The notes: a model not told the origin generated them from the sequence alone. A stretch of DNA of 64,000 nt from Candidatus Mnemosynella biddleae (GCA_002011165.2 MTMI02000003.1:1-64000), one strand, 5' to 3'; counted from the stretch's first letter, positions 15,713-25,109 are shown. Numbers and translations are program-made.

Positions 15713-16972
15713 GTGTCGGCAGAGTCCGCTACTTTAATAATCAGCAAATTTATTCTGAATATTGCTATTCTCTTGATTGTAGCAAGGATTGCAGGAGATT
15801 TAACCAATAAGTATCTTCGACAACCACCCGTTCTCGGAGAACTTATAGCGGGAATAATAATAGGACCTTATGCTCTTGGAAGTATCCTCAATGATCCGAT
15901 AATTCTTAATTTCGGTGAAATATCATTCGATGGAACTCAACTAAGTCTTATAGAAGTTCTTTCGATGATTTCGGTCATCATCCTTCTTTTTGTTGCAGGT
16001 GTCGAAACAGATGTAAGAAAATTTGTGAAATATGGAAAGAGTGCTGGATCTGTTGCGATTGGCGGAGTTGTTTTCTCGTTTGCTCTTGGATACTACATAA
16101 CACTCCTCTTCGGCTATTCTCAGGTCTCTGCACTCTTTATGGGAGCTGTCTTAACAGCAACAAGTGTCGGAATAACGGTGAGAGTTCTCTTAGACATAGG
16201 AAAGCTTGATACTCCTGAAGGAGTGACGATTCTCGGGGCTGCGGTGATTGATGATGTTCTTGGAATCATTGTTCTTGCTCTTGTCCTCAGTCTTGAAGTT
16301 GGAGATCGCGTGAGTCTTAGCTATCTCGTTAAACTAGGTCTTATCGCCTTTATTTTCTGGTTTGCAATAGTTGCCATCGGACTAAAGTTTTCAAAAGCAA
16401 TCTCAAAGTACATTCTTGAGCCCTTCAAAGAGCACGGAGGGATGCCTCTTATAGCTCTTTTCGTGGGCTTCATTATAGCTTACTTATCAACTCTTGTACA
16501 CCTTCATCCCGTTATTGGAGCATATGCAGCTGGACTGATGTTCGCAAGCACTGAAGAGAGACACGAAATTCTCCAATATCTACATCCAATCTACTCATTC
16601 TTCGTACCGCTTTTCTTCGTCTCCATGGGAATGCAAGTTGATGTCTTCGTGCTGAAGGATGTTGCAGTCTTTGGAATCGTTCTGATTGTTGTAGCGATAA
16701 TTGCAAAGGTTTTCGGATGCGCAATCTTCGCTAGAGTTTCAGGCTTTAACTGGCTTGGATCCATTAGAATAGGAGCTGGAATGGCTCCCAGAGGAGAGGT
16801 TGGGTTAATAACAGCTGGTGCAGCACTTTTAGAAGGTGCAATTTCTCTTCCGATGTATGCAGCAGCTGTAGCGGTGAGTATGGTGAGTACTTTGATAACT
16901 CCGCCAATGCTGAAACCGCTCTTCGGAAAAGGTGGAAGTGGACTAACAAGTGAAGAGGAATCAGAGACTTGA
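15713..16972 (+). CDS. Cation/proton antiporter (CPA2/Kef-type)
   Basis: This 419-aa integral membrane protein has about 12 hydrophobic spans and the CPA2 pattern: LRQPPVLGELIAGIIIGPYA near residue 35, then ATSVGITVRVL and the ion-binding GAAVIDDVLGIIVLAL near 170. LVHLHPVIGAYAAGLMF and MAPRGEVGLI follow. No TrkA nucleotide-binding domain is attached. It would exchange Na+ or K+ for H+. GTG 15713 is preceded by GAGGGTG. It converges on the afpA gene with a 12-nt overlap. Confidence 0.92.
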   Translation: MSAESATLIISKFILNIAILLIVARIAGDLTNKYLRQPPVLGELIAGIIIGPYALGSILNDPIILNFGEISFDGTQLSLIEVLSMISVIILLFVAGVETDVRKFVKYGKSAGSVAIGGVVFSFALGYYITLLFGYSQVSALFMGAVLTATSVGITVRVLLDIGKLDTPEGVTILGAAVIDDVLGIIVLALVLSLEVGDRVSLSYLVKLGLIAFIFWFAIVAIGLKFSKAISKYILEPFKEHGGMPLIALFVGFIIAYLSTLVHLHPVIGAYAAGLMFASTEERHEILQYLHPIYSFFVPLFFVSMGMQVDVFVLKDVAVFGIVLIVVAIIAKVFGCAIFARVSGFNWLGSIRIGAGMAPRGEVGLITAGAALLEGAISLPMYAAAVAVSMVSTLITPPMLKPLFGKGGSGLTSEEESET

Positions 16973-17521
16973 TGAGAAGTGTTTATTAAAAACATCTTTT
17001 ATTTCTTTCACTTCTCTTAGAACGTGAACTCCGTCCATCTCACTTAGCTTCCTTACATTTTCTGCATCTTCCTTTCTAACTCTCAGCTCCATTTTTCTCC
17101 CATTCGGAAGCACAGTGATTGTGATTCCTTCTTCCAGATCACTCGGAAGAATATAAACAGGAACAAATGCCTTTAAAGCCATGATAGTTGAGTTCGAAAC
17201 CAACGAATCCGCAATTCCATAGGCAACCTTTGCAACAGTATTTGAAGTTGCAGGTGCTATGAGGAGAAATTCGAATTTTCTGAGTTGAAGATCCCCAGCC
17301 AAAAAAGGAGAGTTCGGATTCAATTCCACTTTAAATTCTCCAAAAGAGTTTTTAACTCTTTCCAGAAGTCTATAATACTTCAAAACTTGTTCGCCAGCTT
17401 TCGAAAGATAAACTTTGATTTCGACATCTGGATGCTCTCTTTTAACTTCCTCCATTACCTCAATCACATCACTTATTTTATCTCCACTCCCCGTGATGCA
17501 CCAAGCAACCCTCTTAAACAC
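16961..17521 (-). CDS. afpA: Archaeoflavoprotein AfpA / DmrB-like flavoprotein
   Basis: The 186-aa FMN-binding protein has VAWCITGSGDKISD at the N-terminus, a Flavoprotein-family FMN site (LLIAPATSNTVAKVAYGIADSLVSN) and a basic C-terminus. AfpA of A. fulgidus is reported to accept electrons from ferredoxin. Related DmrB/DmrX proteins reduce dihydromethanopterin, the last step of tetrahydromethanopterin synthesis. Both roles are possible here. GTG 17521 is preferred because GAGGTG precedes it by 8 nt; the track GTG 17530 lies within that site. It closes the fprA-isf-afpA operon. Confidence 0.88.
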   Translation of the reverse strand: MFKRVAWCITGSGDKISDVIEVMEEVKREHPDVEIKVYLSKAGEQVLKYYRLLERVKNSFGEFKVELNPNSPFLAGDLQLRKFEFLLIAPATSNTVAKVAYGIADSLVSNSTIMALKAFVPVYILPSDLEEGITITVLPNGRKMELRVRKEDAENVRKLSEMDGVHVLREVKEIKDVFNKHFSSSL

Positions 17522-17522
17522 T

Positions 17523-18101
17523 TCAATCACACCTCAGGAGTTCTGAGAATCTCTTTACAGTTTTTCTCAAACTTCTGAAACCTTCTTCGTCGTTTATGAC
17601 ACCTTCTAGGGTGTCTTTACTCCAAAAAGTAGCACCCAAATTTGCTCCAAAAGCCCCTCCTGCGACTGTTATCATTCCGTTGAGAATGTAGAATGCGTAA
17701 ATCTGAAGCAGGGCTATTTCCTGTCCGCCCATCCGATCCCCACCTACTGCTATTCCAGTTCCAATCTTTCCTTTGAAGAAATTGAAATCTTTAGCTAGGA
17801 GAGCTCTGCACCTGTCCATCACTGCTTTGAGTTGAGCACTAACTCCGCTGTTGTAAACTGGAGTTGCCATAATGATGCCTTCTGCATCTCCGAAAAGAGA
17901 ATACAGCTCTTCCATATCATCCTTTATTCTGCACTCTCCATGAATTAGACAGTAATCACAATGTTCACAGAATGTAATTTTTTTGTCTCGAACTGTGTAG
18001 AACTCTGTCTCAAATCCAGTGTCTTCAAGCATCTCAAGTGCTCTTTTGAGAACGAACTCAGTTGCTTTATTCCGCGGGCTTCCGCATATTCCGAGTATCA
18101 T
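17523..18101 (-). CDS. isf: Iron-sulfur flavoprotein (Isf family)
   Basis: This flavodoxin-fold electron carrier has a bound 4Fe-4S cluster. ILGICGSPRNKATEFVLK forms the FMN phosphate loop. The compact cysteine motif CEHCDYCLIHGEC at residues 47-59 is typical of Isf, and TPVYNSGVSAQLKAVMDR forms the flavin loop. Isf proteins from methanogens and Archaeoglobus reduce O2 or H2O2 with ferredoxin electrons. It sits between fprA (12-nt gap) and afpA (coupled), so these three form one redox operon. Confidence 0.93.
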   Translation of the reverse strand: MILGICGSPRNKATEFVLKRALEMLEDTGFETEFYTVRDKKITFCEHCDYCLIHGECRIKDDMEELYSLFGDAEGIIMATPVYNSGVSAQLKAVMDRCRALLAKDFNFFKGKIGTGIAVGGDRMGGQEIALLQIYAFYILNGMITVAGGAFGANLGATFWSKDTLEGVINDEEGFRSLRKTVKRFSELLRCD

Positions 18102-18113
18102 AACAAAAAGAGT

Positions 18114-19298
18114 TTAAGATGTTTTGGATGCTCTTTCGCCAAGCCTTACACCAGCTTCGTAAGCCTTCTGAAGTTCTTCTTCCGTTGGTCTATACCGCAG
18201 ACTTAGAGGTTCCAGAACCTCAAACTTCAATTCCTCGAAGACTCTGTTTATCTCCTTAACAGCCCCGCCACCCCATCCATAAGAGCCGAAGGCCATTGCA
18301 ACCTTATTCTTTGGTTTTAGTCCTCTAAGATACGTCAAAAAGCCAGCAACTGGCGGAAAAACTCTATTATGCATTGTTGGAGATCCAATTGCAATTCCAC
18401 CTGCGTCAAGAATTTCCGTCATTATCTCACTCCAGGGATCTTTCCTCAAATGGAAAAGTCTGACTTCTGAATGCTGTGCTGCACCTTCGGCTATTGCTTT
18501 TGCTATTATTGCGGTGCTCTCCCACATCGTATCGTAAATAACCACCACTTTGTTTTCCGCCTTGAACTCAGCCCATCTCGAATAAGCCTCTATGATGACA
18601 GAAGGATTCTTCCAGATGACCCCATGGCTCGGAGCTATCATACTGAACTCCAAATTCAGCTTTCCAATTTCCTCGAGCTTTCTCCTTACGAGTTCTCCTA
18701 ATGGCATTAAAATATTCGCATAGTAAATCTTTGCCCATTTCACGGCTTCCTCTACTCCGATGTCTTCATCAAATCTTTCTTCGCTTGCGAAATGTTGACC
18801 AAAGGCATCATTGGAGAGTAGGAGCTTCTGCTCCTTCACGTAAGTTGCCATGCTATCAGGCCAGTGTAGCATGGGCATTTCCAAGAAAAGAAGGGTTCTT
18901 TCTCCTATCTTAAGTTCATCTCCAGTCTTAACAACTTTGAACTCCCACCCCTCGGTATTGAAATGCTTTTCCAGACCTTCTTTTCCTTTCTTAGTGCAAA
19001 TCACTGTTGCATTTTTCGCTATTTCTTTCATTTTCTCCAAACTTCCAGAATGATCCGTCTCAACGTGATTGGAGATTATGTAATCTATTTCAGAGGGATC
19101 AACGACTTTTTCAATCCTCTGAAGCATTTCATCGAAGAATTTCTCCTTAACAGTATCCACCAAAACAATCTTCTCGTCTTTTATAAGGTATGCATTGTAA
19201 GTTACTCCCCGATGGGTTTCGAAATTGTGGAAGTCCCTTTCTTCCCAGTCAATAGCACCAACCCAATATACTTTATCCATTATCTCCTCTGCATTCAT
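18114..19298 (-). CDS. fprA: F420H2/electron-dependent O2 reductase, flavodiiron protein FprA
   Basis: The N-terminal beta-lactamase-like domain carries the diiron site (SNHVETDHSGSLEKM near residue 80, then MLHWPDSMATY and APSHGVIWKNP). The C-terminal flavodoxin domain begins at VVIYDTMWESTAIIAKA near residue 252. Flavodiiron proteins reduce O2 or NO to water or N2O in anaerobes. The length of 394 aa is standard, and there is no C-terminal rubredoxin. GGTGATG precedes the ATG. It is first in the fprA-isf-afpA operon. Confidence 0.94.
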   Translation of the reverse strand: MNAEEIMDKVYWVGAIDWEERDFHNFETHRGVTYNAYLIKDEKIVLVDTVKEKFFDEMLQRIEKVVDPSEIDYIISNHVETDHSGSLEKMKEIAKNATVICTKKGKEGLEKHFNTEGWEFKVVKTGDELKIGERTLLFLEMPMLHWPDSMATYVKEQKLLLSNDAFGQHFASEERFDEDIGVEEAVKWAKIYYANILMPLGELVRRKLEEIGKLNLEFSMIAPSHGVIWKNPSVIIEAYSRWAEFKAENKVVVIYDTMWESTAIIAKAIAEGAAQHSEVRLFHLRKDPWSEIMTEILDAGGIAIGSPTMHNRVFPPVAGFLTYLRGLKPKNKVAMAFGSYGWGGGAVKEINRVFEELKFEVLEPLSLRYRPTEEELQKAYEAGVRLGERASKTS

Positions 19299-19365
19299 TT
19301 TTCATCACCATACTTTTACTTTTTACAACGAACTTAAAAAATTTTATTTCGAAAATCGAACAATT

Positions 19366-20397
19366 TTAGAATTTTTTCAATCTTACCCGTACACCCCTAT
19401 TTATGGCAATTTCTGATATCGTTCTGAATATTCTGCAAAGTTCTATCAAACTGTGAATAACGAACTGGAGTCTTATATCCTTCCTCTCTGAAATTTCGGT
19501 CTTTGAGTTCTCTTCAAACTTCTTTTTGAGTCTCTCTTCTATTCTTCTTCCCAACTCATAAGATCTGTGTGCATTCTCAAGATCCTCGTTTGTGAATGCA
19601 TCAATTGAACTCTCGAAGCAAGATCTCAGAGCTTCCAGCTCGCTCACTATCATACTCTTCTCCGCAGAATTGAGTCTAATACCACGGAGATGATCTAAAA
19701 CTTTCATTAGCTCGTCGGAGATCTCCTCCACACACTTTGTTATCAGTCTATGACCAAGAAGCATTCGAAGAAAGTCCCAAGAACTCAAACCAGAATCATG
19801 CATCTTTCTCATTCCGATGTTCTCAAGTCTTACACTAAGCAGATAGAAACGATCCACATCCTCTTCCATATCTACAAGACTCGGAATTAAATTCTCGTTT
19901 AAATGTTCAACATAATCGCAGATTCCCTCTATGATCGTGCTTACAAGCTGTTTCATTCTCGTGGTTACACTGTCTATAGAGAGATCCTTTGAAGTAAGAC
20001 AGCTAAGAACGATTTTATCCCTCTCCATGCTCGTGATTTCTATACCTATGAGCGAGCGTGTAATATCATTGAGAATGCTCGTTACCTCGGGAGTTACTCT
20101 ATTCTTCATCTGAATCTCGATCTGATCTATTCCCAAAAGATAATACGCAAAAATTTCCCTCTTGAACCTTTCAGACTCCTTAAAGTCGGGTTCCTCTATG
20201 ATTGCTCTTTCTGGAGGCTCAGTTCTTCCTATGAGAGTGCTCGGTATAATCCTTATCGAGCCCTCCTCTTCAACGCTCACCAGGAGGGTATCCCCCTGTC
20301 TCAAATTGAACTTTTCTACCCAATCCTTCGGAAGACTTACCATGAAACTCGAACCGCCAATAAACTGGAGTTTTCTGTATTCAGCTCTCTTCATCAA
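19366..20397 (-). CDS. PhoU-like regulator with AbrB-type N-terminus
   Basis: Residues 1-50 (RKLQFIGGSSFMVSLPKDWV, then GDTLLVSVEEEG) form an AbrB/SpoVT-like swapped-hairpin DNA-binding domain. The rest is two PhoU-type three-helix repeats (EEDVDRFYLLSVRLENIG near 193). Archaeal proteins of this architecture are annotated as phosphate uptake regulators. No pst transporter is near, so the ligand is unknown. It is 343 aa, with no membrane segments. It lies downstream of the DHPS-like gene on the same strand, 41 nt away. Confidence 0.87.
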   Translation of the reverse strand: MMKRAEYRKLQFIGGSSFMVSLPKDWVEKFNLRQGDTLLVSVEEEGSIRIIPSTLIGRTEPPERAIIEEPDFKESERFKREIFAYYLLGIDQIEIQMKNRVTPEVTSILNDITRSLIGIEITSMERDKIVLSCLTSKDLSIDSVTTRMKQLVSTIIEGICDYVEHLNENLIPSLVDMEEDVDRFYLLSVRLENIGMRKMHDSGLSSWDFLRMLLGHRLITKCVEEISDELMKVLDHLRGIRLNSAEKSMIVSELEALRSCFESSIDAFTNEDLENAHRSYELGRRIEERLKKKFEENSKTEISERKDIRLQFVIHSLIELCRIFRTISEIAINRGVRVRLKKF

Positions 20398-20438
20398 AAA
20401 ATATTTTTGGATACTTCTGGTATTTAATACTTATAATT

Positions 20439-21881
20439 TTATATCGAGTATGTATCCTGGAGATAACTTCTTCCATACTTCAAAGAAAGTTCAGCTTTTG
20501 TAAGTTCACGAGCCAGATAAGAGAGATGTTCCATCATAGAGACTCCCTCGAATTCGAGGAGAGTATCTATTATTGCCTTGGCAGTTTTTCCTTTTATTGT
20601 AAACTCCCTCCCAATCAGAAAGATTTCCCCGCCCTTAACTGCAATTCTGTAACTTCCTTTCGGATCCGGAACCCAATCACTCTTTTCTCTCGCTTCTATT
20701 ACAGGTTCTCTGAGCTCAAAAGTCTCTTCATAACGCCTTTTCTCCTTGATGAACAAAAGATCTATTCCCAGATCTTTTGGAGGTGACTTTCTGTGAGATG
20801 CCAATTGCATCATTTCGGATGCTCTTCTGAGCTCTCTAACAGCGTTGAAACATTTTGGACTGCTTTCGGGGGTGAAGAGAATAGATGCACCAACTTCATG
20901 AGCGATAACAGAAAGAATTGCGTGAACTCCAACTGAATCTGCATCTATTAGTTCAGATACGTTTCCCACACCGAAAAGCAATGGAACTTCCGAATGAGAA
21001 GAATGGAACTCAAAATATTTTAAAAGTGAGCTTGTAAAGCCTAAATTTGGTGGATGAAGAACAGGATCTGCTATTATCTTCTCAATTCCAAGAGTTCTTG
21101 CTCTCTCTAAATTTTCTTCCAAATCTCTCTCTCCTGGAATCACAACAACTGCAATATTTTCTTTCACAATTCTCTTTCCGAGTTCCTCCATATTCCTTTC
21201 GTTGAGACTTAAAACGAGGTCAACATGAGGTATTGCCGAGGAGATGAGAGATGAGGAGAGAGTGTCGACTGAAATTGGAGAGAAGAGAGAGGAAGCGAAT
21301 TTGACAATTCTTCTTACATCTTGCGGTGTTGCCTCAAGAGAGATGCCCAAATCGATTATATCAGCTCCTGAAGAAGAATAATATTCTATTTTTTCCTCCA
21401 GCTGAGACGTGCTCATTTTATCGGCATTCACGATCTCTGCAAGAACTTTCATTCTGGAGTTTCCACCTATTCTTACCCCAGAAATCTCAAAAGAGAAATG
21501 CGAAGACTCTTCAAGAGTTTCAAGAGTTTCTCTAATTTTCTTCGCTTTAAGATCTGATATGAGTTCATCTGCTGACTTCGTAGAAGAAAGTGAGATCGAA
21601 TCGATATTTTCAATAATTAAAGGAATATCAAAAGCTATTTTAGGACCTTTTTTTATCGGAATTCCAACTCTCTCTTCAAGAAACTTAAAATCTCCTGTGC
21701 AGTATCCAGGAACAAGAATAAGATCATATTCACCCTTTATATGCTTGAGGGCTTTCTCAAGAAGTTGAGGTGTTATGAAGGATGCAACTTCGACATCAAG
21801 AACAAGAACGTCCGCTTTTCCGTTAACAGCAGTTCTCACATCTTTTTCAGCAAGTCTTCCTGTCACCACAAGAATTCTCAC
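20439..21881 (-). CDS. Dihydropteroate synthase-like protein
   Basis: This 480-aa protein belongs to the archaeal DHPS-related family. An N-terminal domain (ILVVTGRLAEKDVR, LILVPGYCTGDF) precedes a TIM barrel with pterin-binding-like segments: MKVLAEIVNADKMS, SSGADIIDLGISLEATPQDV and PISVDTLSS. It may act in pterin condensation during methanopterin synthesis, though methanogens use another DHPS-type enzyme as well. The track TTG 21908 would make the TATA boxes coding. GTG 21881 begins at the conserved VRILVVTG and lies about 30 nt from a GATTTATTTG box. Confidence 0.88.
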   Translation of the reverse strand: MRILVVTGRLAEKDVRTAVNGKADVLVLDVEVASFITPQLLEKALKHIKGEYDLILVPGYCTGDFKFLEERVGIPIKKGPKIAFDIPLIIENIDSISLSSTKSADELISDLKAKKIRETLETLEESSHFSFEISGVRIGGNSRMKVLAEIVNADKMSTSQLEEKIEYYSSSGADIIDLGISLEATPQDVRRIVKFASSLFSPISVDTLSSSLISSAIPHVDLVLSLNERNMEELGKRIVKENIAVVVIPGERDLEENLERARTLGIEKIIADPVLHPPNLGFTSSLLKYFEFHSSHSEVPLLFGVGNVSELIDADSVGVHAILSVIAHEVGASILFTPESSPKCFNAVRELRRASEMMQLASHRKSPPKDLGIDLLFIKEKRRYEETFELREPVIEAREKSDWVPDPKGSYRIAVKGGEIFLIGREFTIKGKTAKAIIDTLLEFEGVSMMEHLSYLARELTKAELSLKYGRSYLQDTYSI

Positions 21882-21886
21882 GTGGA

Positions 21887-21917
21887 GATTATATACTCCT
21901 TTTTCCAAATAAATCCT
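21887..21917. promoter_or_regulatory. Overlapping divergent promoters, DHPS-like and PHP genes
   Basis: GATTATATAC (21887-21896) is a TATA box for the PHP gene on the plus strand, about 28 nt before ATG 21922. On the minus strand GATTTATTTG (about 21908-21917) stands about 30 nt before GTG 21881 of the DHPS-like gene. The two promoters face each other within 31 nt and both messages would be almost leaderless. Simultaneous transcription would probably interfere. Confidence 0.5.
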
Positions 21918-21921
21918 TTTG

Positions 21922-22554
21922 ATGTTCAGATTCGACCTTCACATTCACTCGAAATACTCATACGACTGCACTTCTCAAATTGAAGAGATAATAAAATATG
22001 CTAAGAAAAGAGGGCTTAGTGGAATTGCCATTACAGATCACGATACGATGGAAGGATCTTTGAAAGCGAAGAAAATGGAGAAAGAGCTCAAGATTATTAT
22101 GGGAATGGAGATATCTTCCGATAAAGGTCATATCATAGCTTTGGGAATAGAAGAGCCAATAAAAGCCAGAAAAGTGAATGAAATCGTAGAGGAGGTCCAC
22201 GAAAGAGGAGGTATTTGTGTTGTACCCCACCCATTTTATAAGCTCCATCACGGAATGGGGGAAATTCCAAAAGGAGTTGATGCGATAGAGACTTTTAATT
22301 CGAGATTCCTTATAGGAATAAACAACATAAGAGCTAAAAAAGTGGCAGAAGAGCTTAAAATTGCTCAAACAGGCGGTAGCGATGCACATTCGCCAAACTG
22401 TGTTGGGTTTGGTTTCACGATTTCTCCCTCTGAGGATGTGATAGAGGAGATAAGAAAATCAAGAACAAAATCAGGGGGTGAGAGGACTCCTCTCCTGAGT
22501 TATGCAAAAGCCTCCGTAACGAATATGAAAAAGCGATTGAGATTAATGGTTTGA
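21922..22554 (+). CDS. PHP-domain phosphoesterase
   Basis: The 210-aa protein has the four metal-binding PHP motifs: DLHIHSKYSYD (I), ITDHDTMEGS (II), VVPHPFYKLHHG (III) and TGGSDAHSPN (IV). Family members hydrolyse phosphate esters such as histidinol phosphate or 3',5'-linked nucleotides. No histidinol-phosphate signature is evident, so the substrate is open. ATG 21922 suits a TATA box 28 nt upstream; the track TTG 21919 is less likely. Its 3' end overlaps the convergent DUF447 gene by 12 nt. Confidence 0.88.
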   Translation: MFRFDLHIHSKYSYDCTSQIEEIIKYAKKRGLSGIAITDHDTMEGSLKAKKMEKELKIIMGMEISSDKGHIIALGIEEPIKARKVNEIVEEVHERGGICVVPHPFYKLHHGMGEIPKGVDAIETFNSRFLIGINNIRAKKVAEELKIAQTGGSDAHSPNCVGFGFTISPSEDVIEEIRKSRTKSGGERTPLLSYAKASVTNMKKRLRLMV

Positions 22555-23121
22555 ATATTCTCTCAGATACTTTTTGAGCTCTTCCATGGCTTCTTTATCT
22601 CTAGGACTTCCACATCTCTCGATTATTCCAAAATGATGCTGAATCCATTCCATATATCTTTCATCCCCGGTTAAAACGAATCTCGTGGCATGCACTGTTG
22701 CCTCCAGAACACTATTAAAACCTCTGTTGATGGGTCTGACTCTCTCCCTCAGGATCTTCCATTTCTTTGGAATGAATGTAACTCTTCTGGGTTCCCCCTC
22801 TTCATCTATTTCAGCTTTTCCCCATATCCAAGCATCTGCATCTCTCAAAAAGACTATCCCATCATCCTCCAGAAAGAGTTCTCGAGGAAGAGAGGAAAAC
22901 GCAGAGCGCACATAAAGCAATGGATCGAAAACGAAGTTAACGCATAGTTCTTCCGTTTCTAAAATGTTCGTAAAAGTTCTCGTATCTGTATAGATCATGA
23001 AGAAAAGAGTAGAGGTATCGGAAATTAAACCCATAGGAGCTGCGTTGTATTCGTTGAAGAGATCTTTTGTGCTAACAATTACTTCGTAAATCCCTTCATC
23101 AATACCAAACTCGGAGATCAT
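22543..23121 (-). CDS. DUF447 flavin-reductase-like protein
   Basis: DUF447 has the split-barrel fold of FMN-binding flavin reductases. Here GIDEGIYEVIVSTKD, APMGLISDTSTLFFMIY and LCVNFVFDPLLYVRSAF form the barrel. A C-terminal helical part follows (NRGFNSVLEATVHATRFVL). The family is found in archaea and in methylotrophic bacteria with tetrahydromethanopterin. The start is ATG 23121: it overlaps the citG-like stop as ATGA and has GAGGGGTG 8 nt upstream. The 14 extra residues of the track ORF are discarded. It is the last gene of a three-gene operon. Confidence 0.87.
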   Translation of the reverse strand: MISEFGIDEGIYEVIVSTKDLFNEYNAAPMGLISDTSTLFFMIYTDTRTFTNILETEELCVNFVFDPLLYVRSAFSSLPRELFLEDDGIVFLRDADAWIWGKAEIDEEGEPRRVTFIPKKWKILRERVRPINRGFNSVLEATVHATRFVLTGDERYMEWIQHHFGIIERCGSPRDKEAMEELKKYLREYSNH

Positions 23122-23951
23122 ATCTCTGCACCCCTCAAAAGAGCAACATAAATTGCACCGCATATAATATCTGCGGAAGAACCTGGATTCACGCCTCTTG
23201 AAATCAAATGCTCATCAAATTCTAAGAGTTTACTCATAGAAAAATCATCAATAACTTCCCTTGCTCTTCTTCTCACATCCTTTGCAACCTCTTTTCCGTA
23301 TTTATTCACGATGAAAGTGTCCTCTTCATCTGAAAGAAGCCGAAGATAAGTTCGAACGATGGCTTCATTTACTCCAAGATCCCACAGAGATAAAAGGAGC
23401 TCTGAATATCTTTTCACCCTTTCAAAACCACTTACAAGTTCATCTGAGATCATATCGTATTTTGAGGAAATTGAAAGTACATCATACATGGTAATCTTCT
23501 CTTCCCTAAGTTTCCTCACTGATTCATCATCGTAAACAGAGAGAGTATCAGAAGGAGGAATATACGCCCCAGATTCCCGGATAGCCAGATAAAGATCCAC
23601 CGCGTCCTCAAAAGTAGTCTTCTTGACGATCTCATATGCCTTCTGAAAAACGTTTTTCTCATCTGATGCCATCACAAGTGGAGAGATTAAAATGAACGTT
23701 CCCAGATGTGTGTTTCCCCCACCCCTCATAAATTTGCTGGAATTAACTAGCTTTCTGATCCAACTCCCGAGTTCTCTTCTCTTACCGACCATCTGAAGAA
23801 AGACGGGATAAGAGGAGACTGCGGAGACTAGAAAATGTTCATATTTCGTGTCAGTAAAATCGTGATCTCTATCTACATTTCCCGGTTTGGGAGTTGCTGA
23901 GACTTCAAGAATCATAGCCAGAACCGCTTTCATAGCATTAACTTCCTTCAT
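23118..23951 (-). CDS. Triphosphoribosyl-dephospho-CoA synthase-like (CitG family)
   Basis: The 277-aa helical protein shows CitG/MdcB family features: EVSATPKPGNVDRDHDFTDT near residue 14, MRGGGNTHLGTFILISPL near 75 and a C-terminal LISRGVNPGSSADIICGAIY. Bacterial CitG joins dephospho-CoA to ATP to make a citrate-lyase prosthetic group. Archaea without citrate lyase keep a homologue near pterin genes, so a nucleotidyl or ribosyl transfer in cofactor synthesis is possible but unproven. It is coupled by ATGA overlaps to genes on both sides. Confidence 0.87.
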   Translation of the reverse strand: MKEVNAMKAVLAMILEVSATPKPGNVDRDHDFTDTKYEHFLVSAVSSYPVFLQMVGKRRELGSWIRKLVNSSKFMRGGGNTHLGTFILISPLVMASDEKNVFQKAYEIVKKTTFEDAVDLYLAIRESGAYIPPSDTLSVYDDESVRKLREEKITMYDVLSISSKYDMISDELVSGFERVKRYSELLLSLWDLGVNEAIVRTYLRLLSDEEDTFIVNKYGKEVAKDVRRRAREVIDDFSMSKLLEFDEHLISRGVNPGSSADIICGAIYVALLRGAEI

Positions 23952-25054
23952 TCTCTCAACCCTCTAAGAATGAATTCTGAAAGTTCCCTCTTCATTTCCA
24001 TATACTCCTTATAACTCATTCCTTTTTCGGCGAGAGCTCTATCCCTCATGAAGCACGGTTTCGTATTTTTGCAACACCAGACTATGTTCCCGAAGCACGT
24101 AAATGGATCGTCCTTTATTCCATTTCTCTCTGCGAAAAACTTCTTAAGTAAGATATAGGATTTCTCGGACAGACCAATATCCCTTAAAGTCCTCTGAAGA
24201 GGACATTTCCTAAAAGGAGGACAGCAAAAGGCAAGAGACCTGAGGTCTCCCCCTCTACAAAGGTGTTTAGGAGCATTGTACCACCCTAACTTCGCAAGAT
24301 GTTTCTTCCAGCTTTTGTTGAGTTCTGAAAGAACAGAAGGATTTTCAAGAATCGCACGAGCAAGAGATACCATATTCGCACCCCTTCCAAACATTTCTTT
24401 CACATCCACAAAACATCTCACTGAGTTGTTTCCAATGATGAAAAGATGTGTTGCATTCCTAATCCTTCGAATGGCTTCAAGATCAGCACCTTTACTCCCC
24501 ATAGCATCCACGTGAAGAATATCTAGACCTGCTCTTTCCATTCTTTTTGCTAAAGAGACTTCATCCACGACTCCCGACCGTATCTTTAATGATACGGTTG
24601 TGCCTCGTTCCTTCGCACTTTTAATCCAGTCCTCGAGAATTTCTTGTTTTCTTAAAAGAATTTCTCCACTTCCTGCCTCGATAACTTCTTTTTGTCTGCA
24701 ATGTGCATTTATTTCAAGAATTGCTCCTCTTTTCGCACAGATCTCTGAAACGAGCATCAGCTCCTCTTTTCTCGAAGCCCTTACGTTTACACCTGGGACA
24801 TATCCTCTAGCCTTTCTCAACTCTTCAGATATTTTTTCGATGGGATCATCGAAAATGAATTCCTTTCTTCCTCTCAGAGCTATCCTTCTGGATGCTTCAA
24901 TAGTTCTCTCATCTATACTAAAACCACCTAAAAAAATAGCTCCAACAAGATTGGAAAATTTATTTCCGAAAGATGCATCAGTAATTCCAGCAATCGATGA
25001 GATTGCAAAAGGATTTCTGAAAGTTATTTTTCCAACTTTCGGCTCAAAGTTCAT
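23948..25054 (-). CDS. FMN TIM-barrel protein, methanogenesis marker 9-like
   Basis: The N-terminal 250 residues form a dihydroorotate dehydrogenase / dihydrouridine synthase-like barrel (NPFAISSIAGITDASF, EINAHCRQKE, SLKIRSGVVDEV, MVSLARAILENPS). The C-terminal 110 residues are Cys-rich: CCPPFRKCPL, then DDPFTCFGNIVWCCKNTKPC. This fits my memory of the methanogenesis marker 9 domain, which probably binds an Fe-S cluster. The reaction is unknown. ATG 25054 is used rather than TTG 25057. It leads the operon with citG-like and DUF447 genes and is divergent from an HTH-ACT gene. Confidence 0.75.
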   Translation of the reverse strand: MNFEPKVGKITFRNPFAISSIAGITDASFGNKFSNLVGAIFLGGFSIDERTIEASRRIALRGRKEFIFDDPIEKISEELRKARGYVPGVNVRASRKEELMLVSEICAKRGAILEINAHCRQKEVIEAGSGEILLRKQEILEDWIKSAKERGTTVSLKIRSGVVDEVSLAKRMERAGLDILHVDAMGSKGADLEAIRRIRNATHLFIIGNNSVRCFVDVKEMFGRGANMVSLARAILENPSVLSELNKSWKKHLAKLGWYNAPKHLCRGGDLRSLAFCCPPFRKCPLQRTLRDIGLSEKSYILLKKFFAERNGIKDDPFTCFGNIVWCCKNTKPCFMRDRALAEKGMSYKEYMEMKRELSEFILRGLRE

Positions 25055-25109
25055 CAACTAGACTAATCACCAAACATTTATAATTTTTAAATTTCGTAAC
25101 TCATAACTA

